The notes under the pieces were generated by a model that saw only the letters and a list, made by a program, of their open reading frames with translations, ran no database searches and was not told the origin of the DNA. The position numbers were made by a program, and so were the translations under genes. A stretch of 64,000 bases of DNA. It comes from Purpureocillium takamizusanense. Its lineage: Eukaryota; Ascomycota; Sordariomycetes; Hypocreales; Ophiocordycipitaceae. This document shows, piece by piece, positions 8,533-19,146 of this stretch. The DNA is taken from positions 5,642,001 through 5,706,000 of the forward strand of contig NC_063069.1 of NCBI RefSeq assembly GCF_022605165.1, given 5' to 3'. Positions within the stretch are counted from its first letter, which is position 1; each line of letters starts with the position of its first letter.

Positions 8533-11127
8533 ATGGCCGGCGTCAAGAGATCCCTCGCGGCCATGATGACCCGAGACGGCGTCTCCCCCGGCGCCTCCAG
8601 CGACTCTAACGCCAGGTCGCGACACCGTCCCGGACCATCTCATGGTCTCAAAAGCGCCTCAAGGACGCCGACGCCGCCGCTTCGCCCTGTCAGGGGCGAC
8701 ATCCCTCTCTTCACGTCCGCTGCCTCCATCGTCATCGTCGGCGTTCGCGGCGCTGGCAAGTCTACATTGGCCATCATGGCGGCATCCGCGTTGAAGAAAC
8801 GAATCATCGACATGGAGACTGCGTTTCAACGTACCACGAGCTTCTCCAGCGCAGGGTTCAAACTGGAAAACGGTCCAAACGAATGCCAGGCGAGACAGGC
8901 CGAGGTGCTCGAGGACGTTTTGCGCCAGAACCTCACTGGCGCCATTGTTGTTTGCTCTTGGATGGAGCGCCGCATTCAAAACTTGCTGCGTCGTTTCGCC
9001 GCCACAAACCCCGTCGTGCATGTCGTTCGCAGTGTCGATGCCATTCAGGACTATCTCAGAATTGCGGACAAGGCCAAGGCCCAGAATCTACTGAACATGA
9101 CCAACCTGTACTTTCGCACATGTACCAACCTCGAGTTCTTCAATGTCTCAGAGATCCATACCACATCGCGGGATCCAGAGGAGCAGGACGGTGCGACTTC
9201 AGCGGCACCACCGCCGCATCTCGCCTTGCAACAAGCAGAAAGGCACTTCCTCAAGTTTCTGTCCCTCATCTACCCGGCGGGGACGATACCATTCTTTGAA
9301 TCAGCCTTCCCGCTGGCGAGCATTTCTCCCGAGGAGCGACAATTCACGTATGCGCTGTCCCTGGATATGCGAGATGTGCTAAGCGGCCAGGCTGAGTGGC
9401 ACGACTCTACCATCGGCGTGGACGCTGTGCAGATATTCGTCAACAGTCTTGTGGTGGCAAGAGGTGACAGCGCAATACAAGACCTGTTCCCGGTGATTGC
9501 CAACGACATCACCGAGGCTGTTGCCATCGTGCGGAGAAGCACAATGCTGCCGATTCTGCTGCACATCAAGCTGCCCGAGCAAACCATGGACAGGGTGCTG
9601 CGCCTTTATCTGGACCTGTTGGCGCACGCCCTCTGCCTGGCACCGGAAATGCTCACCGTCGACCTCCGCCTGGACACCGTTGACATTTCGAGGATCATGT
9701 CTGCCACGCGGCGCTCCAAGCTCGTGGGAAACTACTTTACATCCACGGACACACAGCCCTGGGACTCGCCGGCATGGCTGTCGTGGTATCAAAAGGCCTG
9801 CCGCATGGGGTGCGACATGGTTCGCCTGGTGCGCTTTGCGACGTCGACGCAAGACAACTTCGCCATCTCGCGTCTGCGTGCCAGGATCTCTTTATTGGAT
9901 GGCAGTGGAATACCGCTCATTGCGTACAACTCGGGGCCCATTGGGCGCCACTCAACATGTTTCAACCCTATCCTCACACTCGTGGCGGCGAAGCCCGTCG
10001 ACCCGAGCAACGCAGGGCAGGCGCCCTTCCCCTACATTACCGCCAAAGAGGCCACGACGGCCCTGTACTCGTCTTTTGTGTACGACTCGATGAAGCTGTA
10101 CGTGTTTGGTGCCAATGTCGGCTACAGCATGTCCCCCGCGATGCACAACGCAGCCTTGGTCGCCTGTGGTATACCGCACCGCTACGAGCCATTTTCGAGT
10201 GCCTCTCTGAGCGGCGTCAGGCAGCTGCTCCAGGATCCCAATTTTGGCGGAGCGTCGGTTGGCCTGCCGTTCAAAGTAGAGGTCATCACGCTCACGCATT
10301 CGCTCAGTCCGCACGCCCAGGCCATTGGCGCCGTCAACACGCTCATTCCCATCCGACAGCTCAATCCAGACGGGTCGATTCCCACGGGCGCCAACCTTTT
10401 CCGCGGCGTCAATCGGGCTGGTCCGGTCCAGGCTCTCTACGGAGAGAACACAGACTGGATAGGCGTCCGCGCTTGCATCCGGCGCGGATTGTCTCCCGCC
10501 AATGCAGTGCGGTCATCTACGTGGGGCCTGATTATCGGCGCCGGCGGCATGGCCCGCGCTGCGACATATGCCATGCTGCAGGTGGGTGTCAAGAACATTG
10601 CCATCTTCAACAGGACACCCGCCAACGCGGAGAAGATGGTGGCCCACTTTCGGCAGTTGCTCCAGAAGAAGGATTTTGAGCTGCTCAGCAACGGTCCCGA
10701 AACGCAGTTTCGCGTTCTCCGATCCCTGGACGAGACGTGGCCGTCGGACTGTCGGCTGCCGTCCATTATCATCTCCTGCATCCCTACCCACCCCATCGGA
10801 AGTACCCCGTCACCCGAATTCAAGCTTCCCGCGCAATGGCTCGGCCACCAGACCGGTGGCGTCGTCATCGAGCTCGGGTACAAGACGCTCAACACGCCCC
10901 TGCTAGCACAGGCGCGCAACGCCGCCTCGCGCGGCTGGGTCGCCATGGACGGCCTAGACCTGCTACCGGAGCAGGGCTTCGCGCAGTTCGAGCTGTTTAC
11001 GGGCCGGAGGGCGCCGCGGCGGGTGATGAGGCGCGAGGTCTTGGAGAATTACAGAGACGCACAAGGTAGATCACACCAGGCGGAGCTGCATGGCAGGCTG
11101 CGGTCTATTGTCGAGCAGGACTCGTGA
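8533..11127 (+). CDS. qa-1S: Quinate pathway repressor, AROM-like
   Basis: Binds and holds the activator inactive when quinate is absent. It is one uninterrupted 864-aa frame with ATG in good context (ACACCATGG). The domain order copies the last three domains of the pentafunctional AROM protein: a shikimate-kinase-like N-terminal domain with P-loop GVRGAGKST (residues 70-78), a degenerate type I dehydroquinase-like middle part (roughly 240-490), and a shikimate-dehydrogenase-like C-terminal part starting near YVFGANVGYSMSPAMHNAAL and including GLPFKVEVI, GAVNTL, GENTDWIGV and the GAGGMARAA nucleotide fold. This architecture, together with the adjacent divergent activator, identifies QA-1S/QutR rather than an enzyme. 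Confidence 0.94.
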   Translation: MAGVKRSLAAMMTRDGVSPGASSDSNARSRHRPGPSHGLKSASRTPTPPLRPVRGDIPLFTSAASIVIVGVRGAGKSTLAIMAASALKKRIIDMETAFQRTTSFSSAGFKLENGPNECQARQAEVLEDVLRQNLTGAIVVCSWMERRIQNLLRRFAATNPVVHVVRSVDAIQDYLRIADKAKAQNLLNMTNLYFRTCTNLEFFNVSEIHTTSRDPEEQDGATSAAPPPHLALQQAERHFLKFLSLIYPAGTIPFFESAFPLASISPEERQFTYALSLDMRDVLSGQAEWHDSTIGVDAVQIFVNSLVVARGDSAIQDLFPVIANDITEAVAIVRRSTMLPILLHIKLPEQTMDRVLRLYLDLLAHALCLAPEMLTVDLRLDTVDISRIMSATRRSKLVGNYFTSTDTQPWDSPAWLSWYQKACRMGCDMVRLVRFATSTQDNFAISRLRARISLLDGSGIPLIAYNSGPIGRHSTCFNPILTLVAAKPVDPSNAGQAPFPYITAKEATTALYSSFVYDSMKLYVFGANVGYSMSPAMHNAALVACGIPHRYEPFSSASLSGVRQLLQDPNFGGASVGLPFKVEVITLTHSLSPHAQAIGAVNTLIPIRQLNPDGSIPTGANLFRGVNRAGPVQALYGENTDWIGVRACIRRGLSPANAVRSSTWGLIIGAGGMARAATYAMLQVGVKNIAIFNRTPANAEKMVAHFRQLLQKKDFELLSNGPETQFRVLRSLDETWPSDCRLPSIIISCIPTHPIGSTPSPEFKLPAQWLGHQTGGVVIELGYKTLNTPLLAQARNAASRGWVAMDGLDLLPEQGFAQFELFTGRRAPRRVMRREVLENYRDAQGRSHQAELHGRLRSIVEQDS

Positions 11128-11388
11128 CGCTGGTGGAGTCGTGGGGTGCTGTTCATTCCATCTTGGCAGCTTAGATACTTGCTTTGCCATCAATGGTATT
11201 GAGAAAGAATTCTCTACACCATCTAGATTACATGATGCCGATTCCACGCCTGAGCCAGGCCGTTATCGTGACAGATGATGAACCCCAATCCAGCCAAATG
11301 GACGCAGTACTCTCTGGTATATACATGATCACGCCTCAAAACTCCGAACATTGGACTCATGCGACTATCCGCCAACCACGCTCATGCC

Positions 11389-14100
11389 TCACGAGGAGCC
11401 AAGTCTCATGGCCGACGTCAGCCGCGACCGCGCGCTCTCCCGCCTCGTCTGGCCAGGGGATGCGGCACCATCACCTCGCTGCGTTGCTGCCGTGTCGTAG
11501 TACCGATCCGGCGCGTCGTCGAAGCCCACTTTTTGGGGGCGGGGAGGTGGCGGCGGCGGGGGAGCGTGGCCGGGTGCCTGCTGCGTGGTGCTGCTGCTGG
11601 CGGCAGTGGCGTAGTACGCCGAGTCCCACTCACGCGGCTGCTGCTGATGCTGATGGTTGGGGACGTCGGCATAGCTTACGCTGCCGTGCGTGGTGTGCCG
11701 CGACTCTTGCGGGGGCGCAGCGGGCGTGCGCTGGCTGAGACCTCCCTCGGCGGTGTCGAGGGTCGGGCGATGGGGACGGTTTTGGCTGGGCACGGGGCGA
11801 CGGACGGAATCGCTGCGTGGGCCGCCGCCGCCGCTGGAGTTGTGGTTGGACGAGGCGACGGAGCGACGATGGGACGCGGTGCGGTTCAGCTGCTGCTTCT
11901 GCTGGGCATCTTCGTCGTCGGTCGCGACGTACTCGTCCGAGTCGCCGTCGTCGCCGTACGAGGCGCGCAGATCGCTGCGCATGGCGAGGCCGGCGCAGAT
12001 GCTGCGGGCCTCCTCGATGGCCTTTTTCTGCGCCCGGAGAGCGGTGCGGCGCTCCCGCGTCTCCTTGTTCTCGGCGGCAATGGACTCGACCGTCTTGTCG
12101 GGCATGCGCAGGATCTCGACGGGGTTGAAGAGGCGCAGCATGCCGAGCAGCAGGTGGCGCTCGACGACCTGCGTGATGACATTGCGGGTGAAGATGCGGG
12201 CCGTGAGGTCGTAGTAGATGAGCATCTTCTCGAGCACCTCCTCGGCCTCGGTGTAGGAGCCGCCGTCGGCCGTGGCCTCGGCGCGCCAGCGGATGAGGCG
12301 CTCCTCGTACTCGGGGTCGTAGGGCTGCACCTCGAGCTCCATGTCGTCGGTGAGGCGCGCGAGCTCCGCCTCGGCGCCGTCCATGAGCTCGCGCATCTTG
12401 ACCTCGAGGAAGTGGTAGCGCAGCGGGTCGCGCATGCGCAGCGGCCACACGTGGTCGATGACCTCGGCCAGGAACTCGTTGCAGATGACGCCCAGGTTGT
12501 CCTTGTACTCCTGCGCCAGCACCGGCCAGTTGCGCGAGTAGTCTTGGAAGAGGATGTAGGGCGCGCGCGGGTTCGAGTCGAGCGGCAGTTCGTTGCCGCG
12601 AATCTGCCGCAGCAGAGGCTCGACCTCGTTGAGCGCAAAGTCGCGCTTGCTCTGGCCGCCGACGAGGCCCCCGGGGGGCAGCAGGTTGTTACTGCTGATG
12701 CTGCTGCCGCCGTTGCCACCATCGCTGTCTGAGCTGTTGCCGGTGGTGGTGGGCGAGACGGAAAAGTTGATGCGACGCCCGTGCTGGCGAAACTGCCGGG
12801 CGAAGCGCTCGCTCTCCTCACGGACGCGGGCGCGCAGCTTGTGCGGCGGCGTGCCTCGCGGGCTCGACTGCCGGGCAAAGAACCTCTCGCCAAAGGGGTT
12901 CTTGTAGTTGCCGTTGACGGCGGGCGTGACGAGGTTGTTGGACCCGGTGAAGAGCTCGCCCATCTCGAAGCGCATCTCCTCGACCGTGTCCTTGGCGGAG
13001 CCCATGGCGCGCAGCTGGCCGTCGCAGCGCTCTAGGGCCTGTTGGATCTGGCGGCGCAGAGTCTTGACGTGACGGCCAATGTGCCGCTGCAGCTGCGTGC
13101 TGAGCGTCTGGCGCAACGAGGCGATCCCCCACATTTGCGGCGGGAGGGCGGACCAGCGACCGCGGGTGAAGAAGTCGGCCTCGCGGGCGGCGCGCTCCTC
13201 GGGCGCCAGCCACTGCTCGCCGGGGCCCGGGTTGAGGAGGACGAACCAGCCGAGCTTGAAGTTGTTCTCGCGGTCCTTGTTGGCAACGAGCTCGAGGAAC
13301 TTGGCCTCGAGGCCGATGCGCTCCGTCATGTCGGGCTTGGTGAGGACGCCGATGGTGCGGGAGCCGCGGGGGTCGAAGTGGCGGGCCTTTTTGAGGATGG
13401 GCGCCTGGACGTAGTCGTTGTTGCCGCCAATGACGGCGAGGATGATGGTGCGGGAGCTCTTCATGTAGTGGTCCGAGAGCGCCTCGATGGTCTGGATGTC
13501 GGCCTCGGACTGGTCGCGGTTGGCGACGCGGACGAGGCCGGGCAAATCGACAAGGGTCAGAAGAGGCATGTCCGGGCCGCTCTTGTCGACGACGAGGATA
13601 TCGCGGGCGGCGAAGCGACCAGGCATCTCGCGGGGTGCGATGAGCTCCGTGGCGTCCCGCATCATGGCGTCAAAGGGCGTGTCGCCGGTGACGTCGCCGC
13701 CATAGCGCAGGAGCTTGTCCTGCTCGGCCCAAGGGCGCTTCTTGTCGGGGATGATGGAGACTTTGAGCGTCGCTTCCTTTGCTCTCCGTAGACGGATTTC
13801 GGTCGCGAACCGCGTGCAGGCGCCGGCGTCGCGAGGGAAGGGCGTGCCGGTGAGGGCCTCGAGCACGGAGCTCTTGCCGGCGGACTGGTCGCCGACGACG
13901 ACGATCTGGGGCAGCTTCACATTGTCGAGCTGGGCAAACTGCAGCTTGTCGATGAGATCGAGCAGGCCGCGCTGTTCGCTGGCGAGGCCCTGCGTGTCGA
14001 GCGAGGCGTCGATGGAGGGTGCGGACATGGCTTGGGCAGCAGCGTCTCGCGAGATGAGAGTGGTGCTGCTGGCGGGCGAGGTGACGAACAAGGCGCCCAT
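11389..14100 (-). CDS. Dynamin-family large GTPase
   Basis: Membrane-remodelling GTPase of the fungal Mx/dynamin-like type, 903 aa in a single frame. G1 GDQSAGKSS (residues 70-78), switch region DAGACTRFATEIRLRR, G3 DLPG (185-188) and G4 TKPD (254-257) are all intact. A stalk/middle domain follows, then a GTPase-effector-like helix near VVERHLLLGMLRLFNPVEIL. There is no obvious PH domain. The C-terminal ~190 residues are low complexity (Gln, Ser, Pro, His) with acidic DDGDSDEYVATDDEDAQQ. An internal methionine at residue 25 (MSAPSID) could be the real start, since the first 24 residues are not family-like. It is not part of the quinate pathway. It runs tail-to-tail with qa-1S, 261 bp apart. 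Confidence 0.9.
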   Translation of the reverse strand: MGALFVTSPASSTTLISRDAAAQAMSAPSIDASLDTQGLASEQRGLLDLIDKLQFAQLDNVKLPQIVVVGDQSAGKSSVLEALTGTPFPRDAGACTRFATEIRLRRAKEATLKVSIIPDKKRPWAEQDKLLRYGGDVTGDTPFDAMMRDATELIAPREMPGRFAARDILVVDKSGPDMPLLTLVDLPGLVRVANRDQSEADIQTIEALSDHYMKSSRTIILAVIGGNNDYVQAPILKKARHFDPRGSRTIGVLTKPDMTERIGLEAKFLELVANKDRENNFKLGWFVLLNPGPGEQWLAPEERAAREADFFTRGRWSALPPQMWGIASLRQTLSTQLQRHIGRHVKTLRRQIQQALERCDGQLRAMGSAKDTVEEMRFEMGELFTGSNNLVTPAVNGNYKNPFGERFFARQSSPRGTPPHKLRARVREESERFARQFRQHGRRINFSVSPTTTGNSSDSDGGNGGSSISSNNLLPPGGLVGGQSKRDFALNEVEPLLRQIRGNELPLDSNPRAPYILFQDYSRNWPVLAQEYKDNLGVICNEFLAEVIDHVWPLRMRDPLRYHFLEVKMRELMDGAEAELARLTDDMELEVQPYDPEYEERLIRWRAEATADGGSYTEAEEVLEKMLIYYDLTARIFTRNVITQVVERHLLLGMLRLFNPVEILRMPDKTVESIAAENKETRERRTALRAQKKAIEEARSICAGLAMRSDLRASYGDDGDSDEYVATDDEDAQQKQQLNRTASHRRSVASSNHNSSGGGGPRSDSVRRPVPSQNRPHRPTLDTAEGGLSQRTPAAPPQESRHTTHGSVSYADVPNHQHQQQPREWDSAYYATAASSSTTQQAPGHAPPPPPPPRPQKVGFDDAPDRYYDTAATQRGDGAASPGQTRRESARSRLTSAMRLGSS

Positions 14101-15332
14101 GGTAGGGATGTGACGGACGAAGGAAGGGGGGACAGTTATGCCATGCGTGTTCGCGGAGCGGCCGTCGTCATCACCCTTTTATACGGCCCGAGGCCGAGCC
14201 GTGATTCGCCATGGCCGGCGGCCTCGTCGTGGACGGGGCGAGTTGCGCGGCGGCGAGCCACGCGTGTGACTCGATGCACACAAGACAAGGCAGAAGCCAT
14301 AGATGGCAGGGTCAAGGATAGTGCCGTGTGCGCCACCAGGAACGGGGCCGGTTTGCTGTCGTCACCAGAACAGGTCCCCATCGAAGAGGGTTGGGGATGG
14401 ATGGATGCCGGTCGAGTCGTCGACTTGTTGTCGCTTCTCGGGGGGCGGAGGGCGCCACAAAAGCGGCAAGTATCTTTTGTCTTGGCGGGTCAAACAAGTG
14501 GCACCCGGAGCAGCTGAAGTACGTACGTGTGGTGTGGCGCAGCAACTGTGGCTGTGCGCTTTAGGTAGGTACCAGGTACGTACTTTGTACTTGCACAAGT
14601 CCAACGTCGGCGGGAGGGAGGCCTTTCATCAGCGTCGATGCTTTTCTCTTATTATTAGATTCGTTTCCACAATCCATACATGTTGGGGAGCGAGCCCCGG
14701 CATGTGATGGCATCCAGCCGCGATTGCTTCGTTAATACCTAGGTACCTAAGGTAGTTGCTTTTCGTATGTACCCGGCACAGCCACAACTGTCTCCTCTGC
14801 GGCTGCCAGTCGAACTCTGTTGACTGATGAGGGGCAGATGAATGGCTGCCACTGCCTGCGGCGACTAATAAGTTACTAACGTTAGGTACTAGGTAGTTAC
14901 TGCGGAGCAACTTGCGTCTTCCTGAAATGCGGGTGCCTGCCGACCGACGCACAATCTCGAGGGCACTCGTGCGTGTTCCACCTGCGGATACCGTACCGGG
15001 GGGGGGACAGCCCCTGTCGATTCGATTCGCTCCCACGCCGCCATTGCGCCCGTTATTATAGTAGGCGTGTCCTCGACGAGGCGAGCATGCGCGGTGGCCG
15101 CGTCACTCATGGACAAGCGCACGCAGTGGCGACTCTCATCAGCCCGCCACCAAACTCCGCCTGTCAATGTCAGGCTGCGCCGTCTGTCCATATCCAAATG
15201 ATCCATGGTCTGGCCTGCCCAGACCGATCCGATCGATGGTGTCATGCACCGCGTCGACCATCTTGACTGATGGATGGGTCGAGCTAGACCAGTCCAACAT
15301 GACATCCACCCCGTCGCGGTGATGAGGCCTGT
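14101..15332. other. Intergenic region upstream of the dynamin gene
   Basis: These 1.2 kb contain only short overlapping frames with no recognisable product. Several near-repeats of ACCTAGGTACCT/GTAGGTACC type occur between 14560 and 14900. I see no gene. Confidence 0.5.
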
Positions 15333-16035
15333 CATGCCGTCGCCGCGCTCAACTTCCGCGAGGCCCCGGCCCCCCAACCCCAAGTCCGTCCGGCGGGCCA
15401 AGACTCCCATGGCCACTGCAACACGCATCCGGCGGCTCCCCGCAGCATCGACGTCGAGGTCATCGGCACCGTCGCTGGACGCCGACACCGCCTGTGCGTG
15501 CGCATGCCCATCTCACCGTGGCTACTACCATGTTTCATGGATCTTGTACTTTTGCAGTGGCTCACCCAAGCCCAATCCTTCACTGCCAGCAACAAACGCC
15601 GGTCAACAGTCGTCCACTGCCGCCACGAGTCGCGGGCTCACCCTGTGTCGGCGATCCTCATGGAGCCAGCCACGGGTGTAATGAACGCACTGTCGCATGC
15701 GAACATAGACAGTGAATTGGGTCACGCACGTGACGCGCCCGAACCACGGGGTATTAGAGCCCGTTCAGCTAGCGAACTAGAAGCTTGAACCTACAAGCTT
15801 CAGTCTTGCAATACTATCACCCCTACGCTCGTCCGACTACACTATTGCTTCTCTTACCTGACTACTAAACTGATATCTGGCGAGTGATCCGTTACAACGG
15901 GCGTTGAACAAAATGACCAAAGGTTAGTGCATATATAATAGGGACAGGACCATTTCTTACACGGCCATTTCGAATGGGCTCCGCTTTACGCATTTTAGCA
16001 GCTTTATAAAAACACCTAAGTCAAAAGAGTGGTAA
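15333..16035 (+). repeat. Diverged left copy of the transporter promoter
   Basis: Three blocks occur in the same order as in the promoter of the gene at 19147: 15333-15560 resembles 18377-18612, 15583-15683 resembles 18926-19023, and 15903-16035 resembles 19023-19147. Shared landmarks include ATGCCGTCGCCGCGCTCAAC, TGCCAGCAACAAACGCCGG and AGCAGCTTTATAAAAACACC. The left copy has about 220 bp inserted between the second and third blocks and lacks about 290 bp between the first and second. It stops where the transporter reading frame would begin and is replaced by AT-rich DNA. Confidence 0.8.
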
Positions 16036-16659
16036 GTATATTAATATATATACTTAAAGATAAAGTATTAAGAGCATTACTATTCCTTTAATATCCCTAG
16101 TCGTTCCTTAAGCAATTTTTTTTTCTTTTAGTACTGTGTTGGGGCGAGAAAGACACCAAACCGCGGAGCGCGTTCCCTTCGTGCTCTTCCTGTCTCTACC
16201 CAGCGCGTTATAATGCAAGGACTCCTATATGTTAATATATTAGTATGGCAGAAAGGCCGTTAAGCTCTGATCAAATGGTCTTGGGCGTCGGATATCCGTA
16301 TTTGCGATAGTACACAAAACTATACGGCTATCCGCGACGACGCGAGATACTTATATCAATGATGCATGCTTATATCTAAAGTATAAGAATGGGGCAAAAG
16401 AGAGTATTGTCGGCTATGACTGAAGAGGCGTGACGAGTCCTCTCTAACTAGGAAGGCTTCCTTCCTTTATAGTTGTCCTTATAGTCTTATCCTTGTAGCT
16501 CCCTTTTACCCCTGGCCATTTTTGTTCTCGGGCCCCCCCCTTTCCTTCGTCTCTCTCCACTGTAGTTCTTTCCTACGCCTTCTCTCACCAATATAGTACC
16601 CTTAAAAACTTTAAGCACCCTTAATTACGAATATAATATAGAGATTTAGGACTTGTCGC
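16036..16659. other. AT-rich DNA downstream of the hydrophobin-like gene
   Basis: Mostly AT-rich with a more balanced patch around 16130-16330. No coding frame of note. Confidence 0.5.
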
Positions 16660-16978
16660 CTAATTTATAGAAATAAGCGAGCATTGTGCGTTAAGGTTAA
16701 TATTAACTAAGCCACTCTATTTAAGTTTTGTTAGCTAAATAGCTAAATTATAGGAGTAAAGAGGGGCTATTATTACTTACCTGCTTAATATTATCGTAGT
16801 AACAGCAATAAACGTCGCCACTAGCGCACACACCTAGGCTATTAAGTAGGCTAAGGGTGATATTGCCACCGGGATTCTGCTTAGCACAGACGGCGACCTG
16901 ACCGATCTGGCAGCTATTCCCGATACGAAGGGCGAAAGCAGTACTGGCGAGGGTAAGGATAGCAGTAATATATTGCAT
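16660..16978 (-). CDS. Small secreted hydrophobin-like cysteine protein
   Basis: Two exons, 16978-16781 and 16716-16660, flank a 64-bp intron (CAG|GTAAGT...AATAG|AGT). Protein 84 aa. The N-terminus MQYITAILTLASTAFA is a clear signal peptide. The mature part has six cysteines in a C...C...C...CC...C arrangement ending SGLVNINLNAQCS, which resembles short class I-like hydrophobin or hydrophobin-like proteins but lacks one cysteine pair. The second exon was found because it restores this C-terminal motif; without splicing the frame ends after SPSLLL. Base composition is higher in GC than the surrounding AT-rich island and all codons are sense, so the gene looks intact. It could act at the cell wall or as an effector; that is inference. 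Confidence 0.72.
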
Positions 16979-17091
16979 TTTGAATATAGTAGTGGTTTTA
17001 TAGGAGAGATTAGGTATTTAGAAAGTGAGATATAAATTGGAATCAGTTTTAGTTTTAGGATAGATAAAGTAATATTAAGTATATAAAGAAG
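16979..17091. other. AT-rich upstream region of the small secreted gene
   Basis: Very AT-rich with no gene; it probably holds the minimal promoter of the preceding minus-strand gene. Confidence 0.4.
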
Positions 17092-17762
17092 TTATTAAAA
17101 TCGCCTTTAAAAGCGGATTTAAATAATATATAAGTTATATAGAAGGGACTAGAATTATTTAGGAAAAATCGGGTTAAGAGTCTATACTTCTTTTCTTTCT
17201 TTTAGGAGGAACGTTATCCTTTTATAGATAATTACGTAATAACTATAGAGACTTTTAGACTAAAAGATCTAAATTAAAAAGCTTAGAGTCTAGGCTCTAA
17301 AATATAGGTCTCTTTATATCTTTATATCTCTCTATTATTAAGTTATTTAGCTCTAAAATATTAGTATTTTAGCTAAAGAGCTAGAGCGAGGGTAGCGAAC
17401 GCTATAAACCTACCTAGATTAAGAGGTCTAGAATCCGGGCTTTAACGTTAGAATATAAGTCTTCCTATATCTATATATCCCTCTATTATTAAGTAATTTA
17501 GCTCTAAAGTATTAGTATTTTAGCTAAAAAGCTAAAGTAAGGGTAGTAAACGCTATAATATAATAGTAATAATATAGTTAGTTTAATTAATTAAGAGAGA
17601 TAATAGCTATATTATTAAATAGGCTATATATATCGCTATAGAGCTAAGACTAATAGATCTTAAAGAGCTTAAATAGTTAAGTATTAAGCGAGCTATATAG
17701 AGATATAATATCCCCTTTATGCCGCTATTATTTAAATCCGCTTTTAAAGGCGATTTTAATAA
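17092..17762. mobile_element. 671-bp AT-rich element with 37-bp perfect inverted repeats
   Basis: Bases 17092-17128 and 17726-17762 are perfect reverse complements over 37 bp, bounding a non-coding AT-rich segment. The interior contains an imperfect direct duplication of about 150 bp (around 17280-17400 and 17430-17560, sharing AGCTCTAAA.TATTAGTATT). No transposase frame survives. It could be a RIP-mutated non-autonomous terminal-inverted-repeat element; no clean target duplication is visible. Confidence 0.55.
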
Positions 17763-18360
17763 GTTATATAAAAGGGACTAGAATTATTTAGGAAAAATTA
17801 GGTTAAGAGTCTATACTTCTTTTCTTTTTTTTAAGAGGAATATCGTCCTTTTATAGATAATTACGTAAGAACTATAGAGACTTTTAGACTAAAAGATCTA
17901 GATTAAAAAGCTTAGAGTCTAGGCTCTAAAATATAGGTCTCCTTATATCTTCGTATCTCTCTATTATTAAGTTATTTAGCTCTAAAATATTAGTATTTTA
18001 GCTAAGGAGCTAGAGTAGGGGTAGCGAACGCTATAAACTTACTTAAATTAAGAAGTCTAGAATCTAGGCTTTAACGTTAGAATATAGGTCTTCCTATATT
18101 TATATATCCCTCTATTATTAAGTAATTTAGCTCTAAAGTATTAGTATTTTAGCTAAGAAGCTAGAGCGGGGGTAGCGAACGCTATAATATAATGGTAATA
18201 GTACGGTTAGTCTAGTCAGTCAAGAGAGATAATAGCTATATTGCTAGGTAGGCTATGCATATCGCCATAGAGCTAAGACTGGCGGATCTTAAAGAGCTTA
18301 AATGGCTGGGCGCCGGGCGAGCTGTGTGGAGATGTGATATCCCCCTCACGCCGCCGTTAC
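17131..18360. repeat. 629-bp tandem duplication, first copy RIP-mutated
   Basis: Sequence from about 17131-17731 recurs at an offset of 629 bp (about 17762-18360). The two are nearly identical at the left. At the right end (17672-17730 versus 18301-18359) the differences are almost purely C-to-T and G-to-A transitions in the first copy. The second copy merges into the promoter duplication at 18377. Confidence 0.8.
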
Positions 18361-18376
18361 CAGGCGGCTCTTGAGT

Positions 18377-19146
18377 ATGCCGTCGCCGCGCTCAACTTTC
18401 ACGAGGCCGCCCGCCCCGGCCCCGATCCCCAAGTCCGGCGCGCCAGGGCTCGGCTCGCAGGGGCTTGTGCGCCGCCAAGGCCACTCCCCACGCATCCGGT
18501 GGCTCCCCGCAGCATCATCGGCATCGAGGTCATCACAGCACCGTCGCTGGATGCCGACATCGCCTGTGCACAACGTCGCTACTACCATGTTTTTTTTTTC
18601 ATGGATTTTGTACTTTTGTAGTTTCCCACCCCAAGCCCAATTGTTGTTCGCTTCCAGCCAACGTACTTCGTATCTCGTACTCGCTCGTTTCAACACCACA
18701 GCCACACACGCATAAGCCGTAAGAGCGCGGAGATGAACATGGTCTCCGGTTGCTGTCAGCTATGGCCAGGCTACTTGAGATGCCCTTGCCCGACTCGCGG
18801 CAAAGCCCACCGATTACCTTAGCTCTCGCCTTCCCCGCGCGTCGTTAGACCACAGTCGCGGCAATCTGGAGATTTTCCACGATACCCCGCACAAAGCTCC
18901 GAAGTCTGGGGGTGCACAGGGGCTTACTGCCAGCAACAAACGCCGGCCAATATCCGTCCACTACAGCCAGGAATCGCGGTCACACTGTCGCGGCGATTCT
19001 CATGGAGCCGACCACCGGCGTTGACCAATATGACAAAAGAGTAGCGCATACATAACAAGGGCCCCTTTCTTAGACAGCCATCTCAAACAGATTCAGCTTC
19101 ACGCAGTTCAGCAGCTTTATAAAAACACCAAAGGCAAAAGATCGTC
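18377..19146 (+). promoter_or_regulatory. Promoter of the MFS transporter (right copy of the duplicated segment)
   Basis: Contains the counterpart blocks of 15333-16035. The conserved AGCAGCTTTATAAAAACACC lies about 20-40 bp before the transporter ATG at 19147, with a TATAAAA motif. No gene of its own. Confidence 0.6.

Noticed and set aside
1..11127. Catabolic 3-dehydroquinase (qa-2) within the cluster
   Set aside because: No small type II dehydroquinase frame exists in the window; it may lie left of position 1.
11359..12732. 457-codon plus-strand frame over the dynamin gene
   Set aside because: Antisense shadow of a well-supported GTPase; Ala/Val/Gly-rich translation without motifs.
15274..15681. 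135-codon frame in the left promoter copy
   Set aside because: The homologous DNA upstream of the transporter does not keep this frame, so it is not conserved as protein.
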